This document shows positions 1 to 9,063 of a DNA stretch of 38,997 nucleotides, in pieces (within the stretch, counting starts at the first letter, position 1; every line of letters begins with the position of its first letter). Origin of the DNA: a bacterium. Lineage in GTDB: Bacteria > Patescibacteriota > Patescibacteriia > UBA9934. The stretch covers positions 1 through 38,997 of the forward strand of contig JAQCKO010000010.1 of the NCBI GenBank assembly GCA_027592325.1, written 5' to 3'. Both the position numbers and the translations under genes were made by a program. The notes under the pieces are model-generated. The model was not told the origin of the DNA, searched no databases, and was given only the letters and a program-made list of their open reading frames with translations.

Positions 1-920
1 AAGAACAGGACCACGACCGTGATCGGCTCGACCATGGCCGAGATCTGCTCCTTCACGCAGTCTGGCGCGAAGATGATCAGCAGGCATCCGCCGAGTACTG
101 GGTTCACTCCCATCCCAACGATGGCAATCGTCGAGAGCGCCATGATCGCCCACCAAAGCAGCACTGAATCGGCACGAATGATGTGCATGAAGTACTGCAC
201 TGGCTGACCCTTGATTTTAGTGTAATTCCCCCCTTCATCGAGACTAGCTACGAGCTGGACACGATTGGTGTAGGTCCCGCGCTCACCAATCATGTACGAT
301 AAGATCGTGAGCCCACCCCATAAAAAAAGAAGGGTGTAGCTCTCGAATGTCGTGTAGACAAGCGTCATGATCAGAAGACCTGCAACATCGTCTCCGATGC
401 CGAGACCTTCGAGCATGGACCCCTGGGTGTTCCGTTCGGTAGGCGTGCCGCCGGTACGGCTGATCTTCTGCGTCCCTACTGAGAAGGCAACATCGGTCGC
501 CATGGCAGGAATGCTGAGCGCTACGATGGCCAGCCAACTAACGTCCACGTAGCCGCCGAGCTTCGCCATCGTGAAGATGGCCGCTGTGAGTAGCGTCGGT
601 CCGACGACCCCCGCAAGCGTCATCGAGCCGAGCATATACCCCGACCGCTGAAGCTTGCTGATGGACACATGCGTCCCCAGGTGCGCGAAGAAGAACCAGA
701 GCATGCTATCTGCACCATGCTCGAGCAGTTCGACCCACTCATTGCCGTGCAGATGCACGTGCCAGATGTTCTCGATCAGATACCGCAACGGGACGCTGAC
801 CAAGAGCGCCACGAAGATCGACGGCATGTTCCTGTCGATGTTCACCAACCAGGAGCCGTTCGTCCCCCAGTACCGCTCAACCAATTTGCTTTCGGAACTC
901 AAGGGAACCTCCCTCCCCAT
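1..920 (-). CDS. nhaA: NhaA-type Na+/H+ antiporter, partial (3' end outside window)
   Basis: I translated this by hand; it is missing from the ORF track because it has no stop inside the window. From an ATG at 920 (an in-frame TAA lies two codons upstream) there are 306 open residues rich in hydrophobic segments. Landmarks match NhaA: a first membrane segment followed by LWFFFAHLGTHVSISKLQ (about 74-91, cf. the FFLVVGLEVKREL region), IPAMATDVAF (137-146, the TM4 Asp), and GIGDDVAGLLIMTLVYT (174-190, the TM5 double Asp that binds the ion). A late segment, EQISAMVEPITVVVLF, matches the HPWVAFLILPLFA region. The family exchanges Na+ for H+ across the inner membrane. The product is divergent, and the stretch is GC-richer than the rest. 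A GGGAGGGAGG run lies just inside the ORF, so a TTG start at codon 7 is an alternative. Confidence 0.82.
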   Translation of the reverse strand, partial: MGREVPLSSESKLVERYWGTNGSWLVNIDRNMPSIFVALLVSVPLRYLIENIWHVHLHGNEWVELLEHGADSMLWFFFAHLGTHVSISKLQRSGYMLGSMTLAGVVGPTLLTAAIFTMAKLGGYVDVSWLAIVALSIPAMATDVAFSVGTQKISRTGGTPTERNTQGSMLEGLGIGDDVAGLLIMTLVYTTFESYTLLFLWGGLTILSYMIGERGTYTNRVQLVASLDEGGNYTKIKGQPVQYFMHIIRADSVLLWWAIMALSTIAIVGMGVNPVLGGCLLIIFAPDCVKEQISAMVEPITVVVLF

Positions 921-991
921 CCTTTATGGACGAGACCGAAAAGAGGTTACGAGAAATGAACGCATTTGTCAATGATATTTTCGATGCGATT

Positions 992-1021
992 CGTCATTCC
1001 TGCGAAAGCAGGAATCCATCG
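992..1021. repeat. PAKAGIH-type palindromic repeat, copy a
   Basis: CGTCATTCCTGCGAAAGCAGGAATCCATCG with palindromic core ATTCCTGC-GAAA-GCAGGAAT. The same element occurs at 2311, 2721, 3086, 19160 and 19304. It lies downstream of dnaJ in the 921-1190 gap, which otherwise holds a CTTGAACGAAGGCC-type repeat remnant and a pyrimidine-rich CCTACAACTT tract and no gene. Confidence 0.85.
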
Positions 1022-1190
1022 CTTGTCGTTAGTATCTGTCATCTTGAACGAAGGCCAAAGGCCGGAGCTGAAGGATCTTTACATACGTTCCCACCTTCGC
1101 CTTTCAGGCTTCGCATGGGCAAGCGGAATTTACGAACTGACTATGCAGCGTCTGACCTCACACTTCCAACCTCAAACCTACAACTTACTC

Positions 1191-2246
1191 CTACTCATTC
1201 AAATCGAGTTCCGCCAACACCTTCCTCTGCTTTTTGCTCAGCTTTTTGGGCGTGACGACAGTTATAACGACGTATTGGTCGCCTGGGCGTGATCCTCGCA
1301 CGCCTTTACCGCGCATGCGGAGCTTCTCGCCGCTTTGAATTCCGGCCGGGATTTTCAGCTTTGCTTTTCCATCAAGGGTTGGTACTTCAATTTCATCTCC
1401 GAGGGCCGCCTGCGTGAAGCCAATTTTCACCTCCACAAACAAATCATTCCCATGCCGCACGAATTCACGGCTGCGCTCAATATGGACGATGAGATACAAA
1501 TCCCCCGCCTGTCCGCCTTGCACGGCCTCCCCTTCGCCGCGCACACGAATGCGCATCCCATGCTCAACACCAGCCGGAATATCAACACGCAAGGTTTTCT
1601 TTCCGTGTTCAATTCCCGCCCCATCACAATTCGAACAGGCTGTTTCTGGCACCTCCCCGGTTCCATGACAGGTCGAACATGTGACGCGCGTTTGCATATT
1701 TCCAAGCATGGTCCGCTGAACGCGTACCTCAAATCCTTGCCCATGACATGTCCCACACGTTTTCATCGAGCTTCCCGGCTCTGCACCAACACCGCCGCAA
1801 CGATTGCAGTTATTCTGCTTTGTGAGCGAAATTTCTTTCTCGGCGCCAAAAATCGATTCTTTAAAAGTCAGGCTGACGTCAACCTGAATATCTTGCCCGC
1901 GCTGCGTCCGTGTACGTGACCCACCAAAACCACCACCAAAAAAGTCTCCGAACATATCACCAAGGTCGTCAATATTAATCCCCCCAGCGCCAAAGCCTCC
2001 AAACCCAGCTCCGCCACCAGGAAAGCCACCAGCACCATCGAAGGTCTGGCCGTATTGATCATATTGCGCGCGCTTCTGTTCGTCAGAAAGCACCTGATAA
2101 GCCTCGTTGATTTCTTTAAATTTCGCCTCATCACCCGTTTCTTTATCGGGATGATATTGATGCGCCTTCTTTCGAAACGCCTTCTTAATCTCATCCTTCG
2201 AAGCGCCTTTTTCGATTCCTAGTATGTTGTAGTAGTTTTTAGGCAT
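1191..2246 (-). CDS. dnaJ: Chaperone protein DnaJ (Hsp40)
   Basis: 351 aa, a full-length type I DnaJ. It stimulates the DnaK ATPase and delivers unfolded clients in the cytoplasm. Visible parts in order: J domain with HPD at 32-34; Gly/Phe-rich linker (about 70-105); four zinc-binding CxxCxGxG repeats (CNRCGGVG, CGTCHGQG, CSTCHGTG, CSNCDGAG; about 140-210); and the C-terminal client-binding domain. It is the last gene of the hrcA-grpE-dnaK-dnaJ group on the minus strand, but 270 bases and a repeat cluster separate it from the preceding small ORF, so it may have its own promoter. The ATG at 2246 starts the usual MPKNYYNILG-type N-terminus. No Shine-Dalgarno is apparent. Confidence 0.97.
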   Translation of the reverse strand: MPKNYYNILGIEKGASKDEIKKAFRKKAHQYHPDKETGDEAKFKEINEAYQVLSDEQKRAQYDQYGQTFDGAGGFPGGGAGFGGFGAGGINIDDLGDMFGDFFGGGFGGSRTRTQRGQDIQVDVSLTFKESIFGAEKEISLTKQNNCNRCGGVGAEPGSSMKTCGTCHGQGFEVRVQRTMLGNMQTRVTCSTCHGTGEVPETACSNCDGAGIEHGKKTLRVDIPAGVEHGMRIRVRGEGEAVQGGQAGDLYLIVHIERSREFVRHGNDLFVEVKIGFTQAALGDEIEVPTLDGKAKLKIPAGIQSGEKLRMRGKGVRGSRPGDQYVVITVVTPKKLSKKQRKVLAELDLNE

Positions 2247-2310
2247 ATTTTGGTAGCTAGTAGCGGTTAGCTAGTAGCAAGTAGCTGAAGCTTATATCAT
2301 TCGCGTTTTT

Positions 2311-2340
2311 CGTCATACCTGCGAAGGCAGGGATCCATCG
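2311..2340. repeat. PAKAGIH-type palindromic repeat, copy b
   Basis: CGTCATACCTGCGAAGGCAGGGATCCATCG, a variant of the palindromic element. In the same gap (2247-2515), a CGAACAGATCCTTCACTTCGTTC unit at about 2400-2422 and a TAGCGAGAGATCTATACG remnant near 2468 are relatives of units at 19195, 19345 and 27140. The 66-aa ORF 2257-2457 is a translation of these repeats. Confidence 0.8.
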
Positions 2341-2515
2341 TATGTCGACTCGACCTCGTTTTGATGAGTCCCTATCTGGCCTATTTCCACTATTTTCCGA
2401 TCGAACAGATCCTTCACTTCGTTCCCGGCAGAGCCGGGCAGGCAGGAATAAATACATTCTCGAGCGTAGCGAGAGATCTATACGTTCCTAGCAATGACGA
2501 GTTAGACGGCTCAAA

Positions 2516-2704
2516 CTATGATTCATTTACCACCTCCGCTTTGGCATCAACAACCTTTCCAGAATCGATATTCGATCCAGAATTTGATTGAGCCTTGCGG
2601 AAGGCGTCTTGCTGCTTTCGCAGCGCTTTTGTTAATCGCATAATCGCGAATGGAATGGTCGCAATCGCCGCGAGGGCGGAGAAGAAGCGGAGGATTCTTT
2701 TCAT
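2516..2704 (-). CDS. Small hypothetical membrane-anchored protein
   Basis: 62 aa. I do not recognise it. The N-terminus has one hydrophobic segment (LRFFSALAAIATIPFAIMRL, about residues 5-24) flanked by basic residues, followed by a charged, probably disordered tail. It lies between the GIY-YIG gene and dnaJ on the same strand, with repeat elements on either side. The ORF is short and could be spurious, but a membrane segment with a Lys/Arg-rich edge is what a real small protein would show. Confidence 0.4.
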   Translation of the reverse strand: MKRILRFFSALAAIATIPFAIMRLTKALRKQQDAFRKAQSNSGSNIDSGKVVDAKAEVVNES

Positions 2705-2720
2705 ATAGTGATTTTCTATT

Positions 2721-2796
2721 CGATAGATTCCTGCTTTCGCAGGAATGACGCGATCTTATTCGTCACCCCTGGCTTGACCAGGGGTCCAGCGTATTC
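2721..2796. repeat. Repeat pair: PAKAGIH-type palindrome (copy c) plus CACCCCTGGCTTGACCAGGGGTC element
   Basis: 2721-2750 is the palindromic repeat in the opposite orientation to copy a. 2761-2796 is CGTCACCCCTGGCTTGACCAGGGGTCCAGCGTATTCC, with inverted arms ACCCCTGG/CCAGGGGT. A looser version of the second element occurs at 19223-19300. The pair abuts the 3' end of the GIY-YIG gene. Confidence 0.8.
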
Positions 2797-2799
2797 CAA

Positions 2800-3084
2800 C
2801 TAGATAATTGATTCGTATAAATCTTTCCAGTCAGGATTATCTATTACAATGAGATCGATTTTCCATTTACGCTTCCATTTCTTTATTTGCTTCTCTCTTG
2901 TAATAGCATCTTCCATCGAATGATGAGCCTCGAAGTAAACAAGCTGGTCAACAGAATGTTCTTTTGTGAACCCGTCTACGAGTTTTTGTTTATGCTCCGA
3001 GACTCGTCGTAATAGATCAGACGTCACTCCCACATAAAGTGTACCGTAAGGCTTGCTCGATAGGATGTAGACGCATGGTTGCAT
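2800..3084 (-). CDS. Single-domain GIY-YIG endonuclease-like protein
   Basis: 94 aa, essentially one GIY-YIG nuclease domain of the YhbQ/UPF0213 kind. The motif is [20 protein letters not shown] (residues 4-23). The catalytic Arg lies in LLRRVSEHK, and the conserved Glu is probably in [13 protein letters not shown] near the C-terminus. The family cuts DNA by a metal-dependent mechanism, but its cellular role is not established. It is inserted between dnaK and dnaJ. The 30-bp palindromic repeat exactly fills the space between the dnaK stop and this start codon, and two more repeats follow its stop, so the gene together with its repeats looks like an inserted unit. Confidence 0.85.
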   Translation of the reverse strand: MQPCVYILSSKPYGTLYVGVTSDLLRRVSEHKQKLVDGFTKEHSVDQLVYFEAHHSMEDAITREKQIKKWKRKWKIDLIVIDNPDWKDLYESII

Positions 3085-3085
3085 A

Positions 3086-3115
3086 CGATGGATTCCTGCT
3101 TTCGCAGGAATGACG
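3086..3115. repeat. PAKAGIH-type palindromic repeat, copy d
   Basis: CGATGGATTCCTGCTTTCGCAGGAATGACG, in the same orientation as copy c. It fills the gap between the dnaK stop (3117) and the GIY-YIG start (3084). Confidence 0.88.
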
Positions 3116-3116
3116 A

Positions 3117-5021
3117 TTACTCATCACCCTTTTCCTCGTCCTTCACCTCTTCAAAGTCGGCGTCTTTTGCATCAGTTGTCTTTTCATCCGATGCAGAATC
3201 TGATGCCTCCGATCCTGCCGCTTGCTCGGCCTGGTACAGTGCAGCACCGACGTTTTGTGCGACTTCGGAAAGCTCCTCTGAAGCCTTTTTGATCGCCTCA
3301 ATATCGTCTCCATCTTTCACGGCCTTGAGCGCCTCGGTTTTTTCTTCAACCGCCTTTTTATCTTCCTCGCTGATCTTATCGGCATTATCTTTCAGCATTT
3401 TTTCGGTCGTATACACCATGGTATCGGCGACATTCTTCACTTCAATATTCTCACGCTTTTTCTTATCTTCATCAGCATGCGTTTCTGCATCCTTTTTCAT
3501 CTTTTCGACTTCCTCATCGCTCAGCCCTGAAGATGCGGTGATGGTAATCTTCTGTTCCTTTCCAGTTCCCTTGTCTTTCGCCGATACATTCAAGATTCCA
3601 TTCGCATCAATATCAAAACTCACCTCAATTTGCGGCACACCGCGCGGCGCTGGTGGAAGGCCCTGAAGAACGAATTGCCCAAGCAGCTTATTGTCGGCCG
3701 CCATTTCACGCTCTCCCTGATACACCTTAATTTCTACTGACGGCTGGCTGTCGGCAGCTGTCGAGAATACCTGCGATTTTGACGCTGGAATGGTCGTATT
3801 CTTTTCAATCAACTTCGTAAACACACCCCCAAGCGTTTCAAGCCCAAGCGAAAGCGGTGTGACATCAAGAAGCAGAACATCCTTTACATCTCCTTGAAGT
3901 ACACCCGCCTGAACCGCCGCTCCAAGCGCAACAACTTCATCTGGGTTAACACTTGCATTCGGCTTTTTCCCGAAGAATTCTTCCACCTTCTTCTGAATAA
4001 GCGGCATGCGTGTCATCCCACCAACCATGACAATTTCTTCAATGTCCTTTGCAGTAAGCTTTGCATCAGCAAGCGCCTGTTTTACCGGTCCGAAGGTGCG
4101 ATCTACAAGCGGCATCACAAGCTCTTCAAGCTTTGCACGCGTAAGTGTCATCACAAGGTGCTTTGGACCTTCTGCTCCGCTTGAAATGAACGGTTGATTA
4201 ATCTCGGTTTGCTCCGTAGAAGAAAGTTCAATCTTTGCGCGCTCTGCTGCATCTTTTACTCGCTGTAAAGCAAGGGCGTCTTGAGCAAGATCAATTCCTT
4301 CTTGCGCTTTAAACTCTGCAAGAATCCAATCAATAATCGCCCCATCAAAGTCGTCTCCTCCAAGATGCGTATCTCCATGCGTTGCCATAACCTCGACTGT
4401 TCCTTCAGAAACATCGAGAACAGAAACGTCAAACGTTCCTCCACCTAGATCGTAAACAAGAATTTGCTGACCAACGTTTTTATCGAACCCATAAGCAAGT
4501 GCCGCCGCTGTTGGTTCGTTAATAATGCGCCTCACGGTAAGCCCCGCAATTTCTCCTGCATCCTTTGTCGCTTGTCGTTGCGCATCATCAAAATAGGCTG
4601 GTACCGTAATAACAGCTTCTGTTATTGTTTCTCCTAATTTTGCTTCTGCATCTGCCTTTAATTTCTGCAATACCATCGCGCCAACTTCTTGCGGAGTAAG
4701 TTCTTTATCTCCGATTTTTACCGCAACGCCTTCTCCACGTTTTACAATTTGGTAAGGACTTTTTTTCATAATTTCCTGCACCTCTTTGTCTTCAAAACGG
4801 CGACCAAAAAGGCGCTTGATAGAAAAGAGGGTATCGGTTGCATTTGTTACCGCCTGGCGCTTCGCCGGAAGCCCTGCAAGTCGCTCGCCACTTTTTGTTG
4901 CGGCAACCACGGAAGGTGTTGTACGTGCTCCTTCTTTATTTTCAAGTATCTTTGGCTTCCCTCCTTCAATTACGGCCATCGCCGAATTCGTTGTTCCAAG
5001 ATCTATTCCGAGAATTTTCAT
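3117..5021 (-). CDS. dnaK: Molecular chaperone DnaK (Hsp70)
   Basis: 634 aa, normal full length. It is an ATP-driven chaperone that works with DnaJ and the exchange factor GrpE. The nucleotide-binding domain opens with [17 protein letters not shown] (phosphate loop 1), has [16 protein letters not shown] near 140 and [15 protein letters not shown] near 190. It is followed by the interdomain linker ([16 protein letters not shown], about 385) and the beta substrate-binding domain. The acidic C-terminal tail ends with the family-typical EEVKDEE. It lies 36 bases after grpE in the CIRCE-controlled operon. Confidence 0.98.
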   Translation of the reverse strand: MKILGIDLGTTNSAMAVIEGGKPKILENKEGARTTPSVVAATKSGERLAGLPAKRQAVTNATDTLFSIKRLFGRRFEDKEVQEIMKKSPYQIVKRGEGVAVKIGDKELTPQEVGAMVLQKLKADAEAKLGETITEAVITVPAYFDDAQRQATKDAGEIAGLTVRRIINEPTAAALAYGFDKNVGQQILVYDLGGGTFDVSVLDVSEGTVEVMATHGDTHLGGDDFDGAIIDWILAEFKAQEGIDLAQDALALQRVKDAAERAKIELSSTEQTEINQPFISSGAEGPKHLVMTLTRAKLEELVMPLVDRTFGPVKQALADAKLTAKDIEEIVMVGGMTRMPLIQKKVEEFFGKKPNASVNPDEVVALGAAVQAGVLQGDVKDVLLLDVTPLSLGLETLGGVFTKLIEKNTTIPASKSQVFSTAADSQPSVEIKVYQGEREMAADNKLLGQFVLQGLPPAPRGVPQIEVSFDIDANGILNVSAKDKGTGKEQKITITASSGLSDEEVEKMKKDAETHADEDKKKRENIEVKNVADTMVYTTEKMLKDNADKISEEDKKAVEEKTEALKAVKDGDDIEAIKKASEELSEVAQNVGAALYQAEQAAGSEASDSASDEKTTDAKDADFEEVKDEEKGDE

Positions 5022-5057
5022 ATGTATGTTTTATGGGTATTGATGACTTATACAATG

Positions 5058-5588
5058 TTATGCCCCTTTCGCAACAATCACCTTTGCTGGTCTAATGAGA
5101 CGATCGCCGAGTCTCCAGCCGGTAGTGACAAGTTCGAGAATTTCTCCCTCCTTTTTTCCTTCCTCTTCGCGCTCCCCAACTGATTCATGCAAACTTGTAT
5201 CGAATAGCTCACCAACACTCTTTACCTGCTCGATGCCGAGCCCTTCAAATACTTGTTCGAATTGTTTTTGAATAAATGTAACGCCTGATAGCCAATTTTG
5301 CACGGTTGCACTATCAGATTCAGGAGCGAATTTCACCGCCTGATCGAAATTATCCATGACGGGCAAAAGAGATGTAGCGAATTCGATGCGGACCGACTCA
5401 CGCTCACGTGTTTTCTCTGAAGAAAGGTTTCGTTTCAGATTTTCATAATCAGCGAGCGCGCGTTTCCATCCTTGCAAATACTCTTCGCATGTTGCCTCAA
5501 GCGCTTTTTTTGAAAGACGCTTATTCGGTGCTTGTACATTGCTTTGCTCAGTATTTGAGCTTTGCGGTTGTTTTTTGTCCTCACTCAT
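5058..5588 (-). CDS. grpE: Nucleotide exchange factor GrpE
   Basis: 176 aa, a normal length. It releases ADP from DnaK. There is a disordered polar N-terminus, then a long helix (about 30-75, [20 protein letters not shown]) and the GrpE core [11 protein letters not shown], ending with the beta domain containing [22 protein letters not shown], the diagnostic GrpE signature (usually GY-x-L-x-x-R-x-x-R-x-A-x-V). The start ATG overlaps the end of hrcA by 8 bases, so translation is probably coupled. Confidence 0.96.
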   Translation of the reverse strand: MSEDKKQPQSSNTEQSNVQAPNKRLSKKALEATCEEYLQGWKRALADYENLKRNLSSEKTRERESVRIEFATSLLPVMDNFDQAVKFAPESDSATVQNWLSGVTFIQKQFEQVFEGLGIEQVKSVGELFDTSLHESVGEREEEGKKEGEILELVTTGWRLGDRLIRPAKVIVAKGA

Positions 5589-6288
5589 AGGATTGTTCTA
5601 ACAATTGTTTTGCTTCAGAGAGTAATTTTATATTCCGGCCATAATCCATTCTGATTGGCCCAACTAGCCCCAAGATTCCATGCGCCCGTTTTGCTGTTGT
5701 GTATTTGATCAGTACCGTTGAAAGATGTGGTCCAAAGGGATTGTCACCGCCTATCCAGACATTCACGTCTTGATCAATTCGCGGGGCAACCGATGCAATC
5801 GTGTCATCGAATGCATCGATAATCGACGATACTTCACGAAGCAAATCAACGGAATCAAATTCTGGTTTTCCGAGCAAATTTGAAATACCGTAGCGACGAT
5901 GAAACCCATCATCGAGCGATAAAAAAGTCGACTCACCCGAAAGCTTGGCTACAATTTTGGCAATTTCATGAACACGCTCTCGTTCATTTGGCTCACGCTT
6001 TGCAATCGCTATCAGCTTCACATGCATGCGCCTTGGCTTTTGCTTTCGACGGACGAATCGATCAAGGTAATACCGATACCCTTCTTCCGTTGGAATACGT
6101 CCAGCGGATGTATGCGGTTGACGCAAAAATCCAAGCTCTTCAAGATGAACCATGTCATTTCGCACCGTCGCTGGTGAGACATGAAGCGCGTACTTTTCTA
6201 CCAAGCGCTTCGAAGAAACCGGCTGTGCCTCGCTGACATAATCCTCAATAATCGCTGATAATATATATTCTTGTCGCTCATTTAACAT
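5581..6288 (-). CDS. hrcA: Heat-inducible transcription repressor HrcA (short form)
   Basis: 235 aa from the ATG at 6288, clearly shorter than the usual 330-350 aa. HrcA binds the CIRCE operator and represses the chaperone operon. The N-terminal winged helix is well conserved ([45 protein letters not shown], with [28 protein letters not shown]). The C-terminal effector domain is reduced but ends in [22 protein letters not shown], like the family. The ORF-track start (GTG at 6303) lies inside the CIRCE operator and downstream arm, so MLNERQ is the better start. No Shine-Dalgarno is seen. Confidence 0.93.
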   Translation of the reverse strand: MLNERQEYILSAIIEDYVSEAQPVSSKRLVEKYALHVSPATVRNDMVHLEELGFLRQPHTSAGRIPTEEGYRYYLDRFVRRKQKPRRMHVKLIAIAKREPNERERVHEIAKIVAKLSGESTFLSLDDGFHRRYGISNLLGKPEFDSVDLLREVSSIIDAFDDTIASVAPRIDQDVNVWIGGDNPFGPHLSTVLIKYTTAKRAHGILGLVGPIRMDYGRNIKLLSEAKQLLEQSYE

Positions 6289-6296
6289 AATGAAAA

Positions 6297-6323
6297 CTAG
6301 CACTCATGATTGTAGAGTGCTAG
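6297..6323 (-). promoter_or_regulatory. CIRCE operator of the hrcA-grpE-dnaK operon
   Basis: CTAGCACTC-N9-GAGTGCTAG, a perfect 9-bp inverted repeat with a 9-base spacer, matching the CIRCE consensus TTAGCACTC-N9-GAGTGCTAA except at the outermost base. It sits 8 bases upstream of the hrcA ATG. Established knowledge: HrcA binds this DNA. Confidence 0.97.
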
Positions 6324-6337
6324 TTTCATTTCGTCAA
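6309..6337 (-). promoter_or_regulatory. Promoter of the hrcA operon
   Basis: On the minus strand: TTGACG (6332-6337), 17-base spacer, TACAAT (6309-6314). The -10 box lies exactly in the CIRCE spacer, so HrcA bound at CIRCE must cover it. The predicted start is in the downstream operator arm, leaving a leader of about 15 bases. Confidence 0.85.
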
Positions 6338-6342
6338 GAGTG

Positions 6343-7383
6343 TTACGCGGCCTTTAATCCCCCATTAATCTGAGCTTGAATCGCCCGAACGCGATCGGCA
6401 GCTTCCCTACGCTGTTTTTGCGCATCTGCAAAGTCTTCTGGTCGACCGGTTCCATTTTTTATCGCCGAAATTTTTGCGTCAAATTCCGCCATTCTTCGCT
6501 GCATCTTTTTCATTTCATCTACAAGTGCAGCACGATTTTTCTCTTCCATACCAAGCTCAAGTAGGCGCTTCATGACTTCTTTCGCAAGCACACGCCGATG
6601 GTCCGCTTCAGGAAGACGTCTCTTTTCGGTTGCTGTAATCATGGTATAGACCTCATCTTCAGTCATGCCAGCATGTAATCTTTCGCTATACGTATTCACG
6701 ATATAATCTGTCCATTGGTTCCATACCTCTTTATCCGATTCACGGATTTGGAGGATTTCACCCGATGATCCCGCTTTTTCCCGGCGAGCTGTCTCAGCTA
6801 CAGGTCTCGAAGCCATTGTCGGCTCACGATTCGGATCTAATTTCACCCTATCAAGCTGACCAGTGCGCGCCCCACGCTGCGCTGCTAAGTCGACAGTATT
6901 CGATTTTGAGCCAACCGTTCTGTCTGGAGCGTACATTTGCTCTGGCGCGCGTCGATACGGTGTTTCTTTTTCAGCTCTCCTAGATGGCGGAGTATCATTT
7001 GGATCTTCTGGACCACCTGGCTTGGTTGCATCAGGCGTCCATTTTTTTTCCGCGCCACCTCGCTTCGCGGCACGACGGGCATTTTCTTTGGCAAGCGCAA
7101 GAGCATCGACATCCCTTTGCGCCATAAACTCGGCTGTATTTGCTTTACCGTCTCTTGGTTCCTCTTTTTCTTGAAATGGCTTAGGTATTTCTCGAGCTTC
7201 ACCTGGCTTTGGCTTCCTTGGTGATTGTTCTATGACGCCTGCTGGTGTCTTTGATACACGAACCTCTGCTGGTAGTGATGGGCGAGCTTCAGTCGGACGT
7301 CGTTCAGGTCGTACCGCTTTTTCTTCCGGTTTCCCAATGCTTCCTCCATGTTCTGGAGTGAATTTCGGCGCTCTTTCTGACAT
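6343..7383 (-). CDS. Hypothetical low-complexity protein with C-terminal coiled coil
   Basis: 346 aa, not recognised. Residues 1-200 are rich in Pro, Glu, Lys, Arg and Ala and probably disordered. Two related segments stand out, ANTAEFMAQRDVDAL (about 81-95) and SNTVDLAAQRGARTG (about 160-174). From about 205 the protein becomes helical: a compact segment, SDKEVWNQWTDYIVNTYSERL, then helices with heptad character (EEKNRAALVDEMKKMQRRMAEFDAKISAI). No signal peptide or membrane segment. Its ATG lies 2 bases after the antiporter stop, so it is co-transcribed with the K+ channel and antiporter. Function unknown. Confidence 0.75.
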   Translation of the reverse strand: MSERAPKFTPEHGGSIGKPEEKAVRPERRPTEARPSLPAEVRVSKTPAGVIEQSPRKPKPGEAREIPKPFQEKEEPRDGKANTAEFMAQRDVDALALAKENARRAAKRGGAEKKWTPDATKPGGPEDPNDTPPSRRAEKETPYRRAPEQMYAPDRTVGSKSNTVDLAAQRGARTGQLDRVKLDPNREPTMASRPVAETARREKAGSSGEILQIRESDKEVWNQWTDYIVNTYSERLHAGMTEDEVYTMITATEKRRLPEADHRRVLAKEVMKRLLELGMEEKNRAALVDEMKKMQRRMAEFDAKISAIKNGTGRPEDFADAQKQRREAADRVRAIQAQINGGLKAA

Positions 7384-7385
7384 AT

Positions 7386-9062
7386 TTATACGATATTAAA
7401 TTGCTGCTTATCTTTATTCGCTGCCGCTGTCCAGCTTCGCTTTCGGGTCTGCTTTTGGTGCAAAAGTTCGGCGAAGTGAGCGCCACCAAGAATATTCGGC
7501 ACAATCACATAATTCGCACCGGCTTCATAAAGCTGCGCGGCCTCTGGCTTTGTGCGCGCCGTGACGACAACAACTCCTTTGAACTGATGATGCTTCAAAT
7601 AATGAAGTAGGTCTTCGTTTACGGCTGAATCGGGAATCGTAGAAACAACAAGTTTAGCCTTATGTGTACGTAAATACTTTAGCATGTCTTCATTCCCGGC
7701 GTCACCATACTCATGTGGGATATGTTTTTCTTGTAATTCATGAATAACATTCGGATCAATATCCACAACTAAATAATCTCTTTGCTCTTTATGCAAAATT
7801 GGGAGAATCGCTTCCCCAATGCGGTGATAGCCAAAAACAAGAACATCGTATTTTTTACTACATACTGCGTCATCACGTTCACGACCGTTTTCTAACCATG
7901 CAAATGCCCACCGAAAATGATGATAAATTTGTTCATTATATTTGATAAGATAAGTGCTGAGTGTAATAGTTGTGAGTGCGACAAGCGTTGCGAGCGGCAT
8001 GACTCCTTCTGAAATAAACCCAGCAGAAATTCCACCTGCAATCACGATGAAGGAGAACTCACTTACCTGCGCCATCGTGACACCAGTGAGGAATCCTGTG
8101 CGTGGGTGATATCCGAAGAAACGCAAGATCGCGAGTACAATTAAAGGATTCCCGATAAGAATGAACAAGCTGAAAATGATTCCAGGTACCAACGCCTCCC
8201 CAATGCTTCCGATAGACAAATGTGTCCCAAGAACGATGAAGAAAATGATCAAAAAGAAATCACGTAACGGTTGGATTTTCGATTCTATTTCACGCTGATA
8301 GTCCGTCCCAGCTAGGGTGATTCCTGCAAGCAGTGCACCTATTTCAATCCCAAATCCAATAAAATACAACGCTCCTGCAATAGCAAAACACCATCCAATT
8401 GAAACAAGGAACATAAGCTCTTGTGAACGCGCGACGGCATGCATGACTTTTGGCACCACCCAGCGCATAACAACATAGGCCGCCAAAATGACAAAAATGA
8501 CCTTGAGTGTTGATTCAAGAACAATCATGCCAATCTCATCCGCTCCTTGATCACGCATCGCCCCAATGAGGATAAGAATCACCATGGCGGCGATATCTTG
8601 AACGAGTAAAATTCCAACACTCAACCGGCCATAAAATCGTTCCAAATCTTCCTTGTCTGAAAGTAGTTTTACAATAACGATGGTGCTTGAGAACGCAAAA
8701 CCAACGGAAAGGAAAAGCGCCTCCATAATTTCAAAGCCGAGCGCTGTTGCAATCAAAAAGCCGATAATCGACGTGAATATGACCTGCCCCATTCCAGCTA
8801 GTGCAGAAATTGCTCCAACGTCTTTAACGCTTCGCCAATTAAGGTGAAGTCCAACCAAAAAAAGCAGGAAGGCAATTCCTACCTCACTCATAGCGGTGAA
8901 TAATTCAGGAGCAGAAGCGATATTCAATAAGCTTGGACCCACAATGAGTCCGGTTGCAATATACGCGATAATGAGAGGCTGTCGCAGTACATAGGTCACC
9001 ATTGAAAGTAACCCTGCGCCAACAATGATCACGGCTATCTCAATAAAGAGCGAATCAAACAT
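7386..9062 (-). CDS. Kef-type K+/H+ antiporter (CPA2) with RCK/TrkA-N domain
   Basis: 558 aa. Residues 1-385 hold a CPA2 exchanger with about 12 membrane segments, including YVLRQPLIIAYIATGLIVGP near the start and GVTMAQVSEFSFIVIAGG late, both typical of KefB/KefC. Residues 400-520 form a Rossmann RCK domain (YDVLVFGYHRIGEAILPIL...LVVDIDP). In its nucleotide loop the usual GxGxxG reads GYHRIG, with the second Gly replaced by His. There is no TrkA-C domain. It probably exchanges K+ or Na+ for H+ across the membrane with RCK gating. It lies 1 base after the K+ channel gene. Confidence 0.9.
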   Translation of the reverse strand: MFDSLFIEIAVIIVGAGLLSMVTYVLRQPLIIAYIATGLIVGPSLLNIASAPELFTAMSEVGIAFLLFLVGLHLNWRSVKDVGAISALAGMGQVIFTSIIGFLIATALGFEIMEALFLSVGFAFSSTIVIVKLLSDKEDLERFYGRLSVGILLVQDIAAMVILILIGAMRDQGADEIGMIVLESTLKVIFVILAAYVVMRWVVPKVMHAVARSQELMFLVSIGWCFAIAGALYFIGFGIEIGALLAGITLAGTDYQREIESKIQPLRDFFLIIFFIVLGTHLSIGSIGEALVPGIIFSLFILIGNPLIVLAILRFFGYHPRTGFLTGVTMAQVSEFSFIVIAGGISAGFISEGVMPLATLVALTTITLSTYLIKYNEQIYHHFRWAFAWLENGRERDDAVCSKKYDVLVFGYHRIGEAILPILHKEQRDYLVVDIDPNVIHELQEKHIPHEYGDAGNEDMLKYLRTHKAKLVVSTIPDSAVNEDLLHYLKHHQFKGVVVVTARTKPEAAQLYEAGANYVIVPNILGGAHFAELLHQKQTRKRSWTAAANKDKQQFNIV

Positions 9063-9063
9063 A

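Noticed and set aside
655-975. Plus-strand ORFs of 106 and 96 aa
   Set aside because: They are antisense to the NhaA reading frame, which carries the recognisable motifs.
2257-2457. 66-aa minus-strand ORF
   Set aside because: The translation contains [12 protein letters not shown], which is the palindromic repeat read as protein; no other support.
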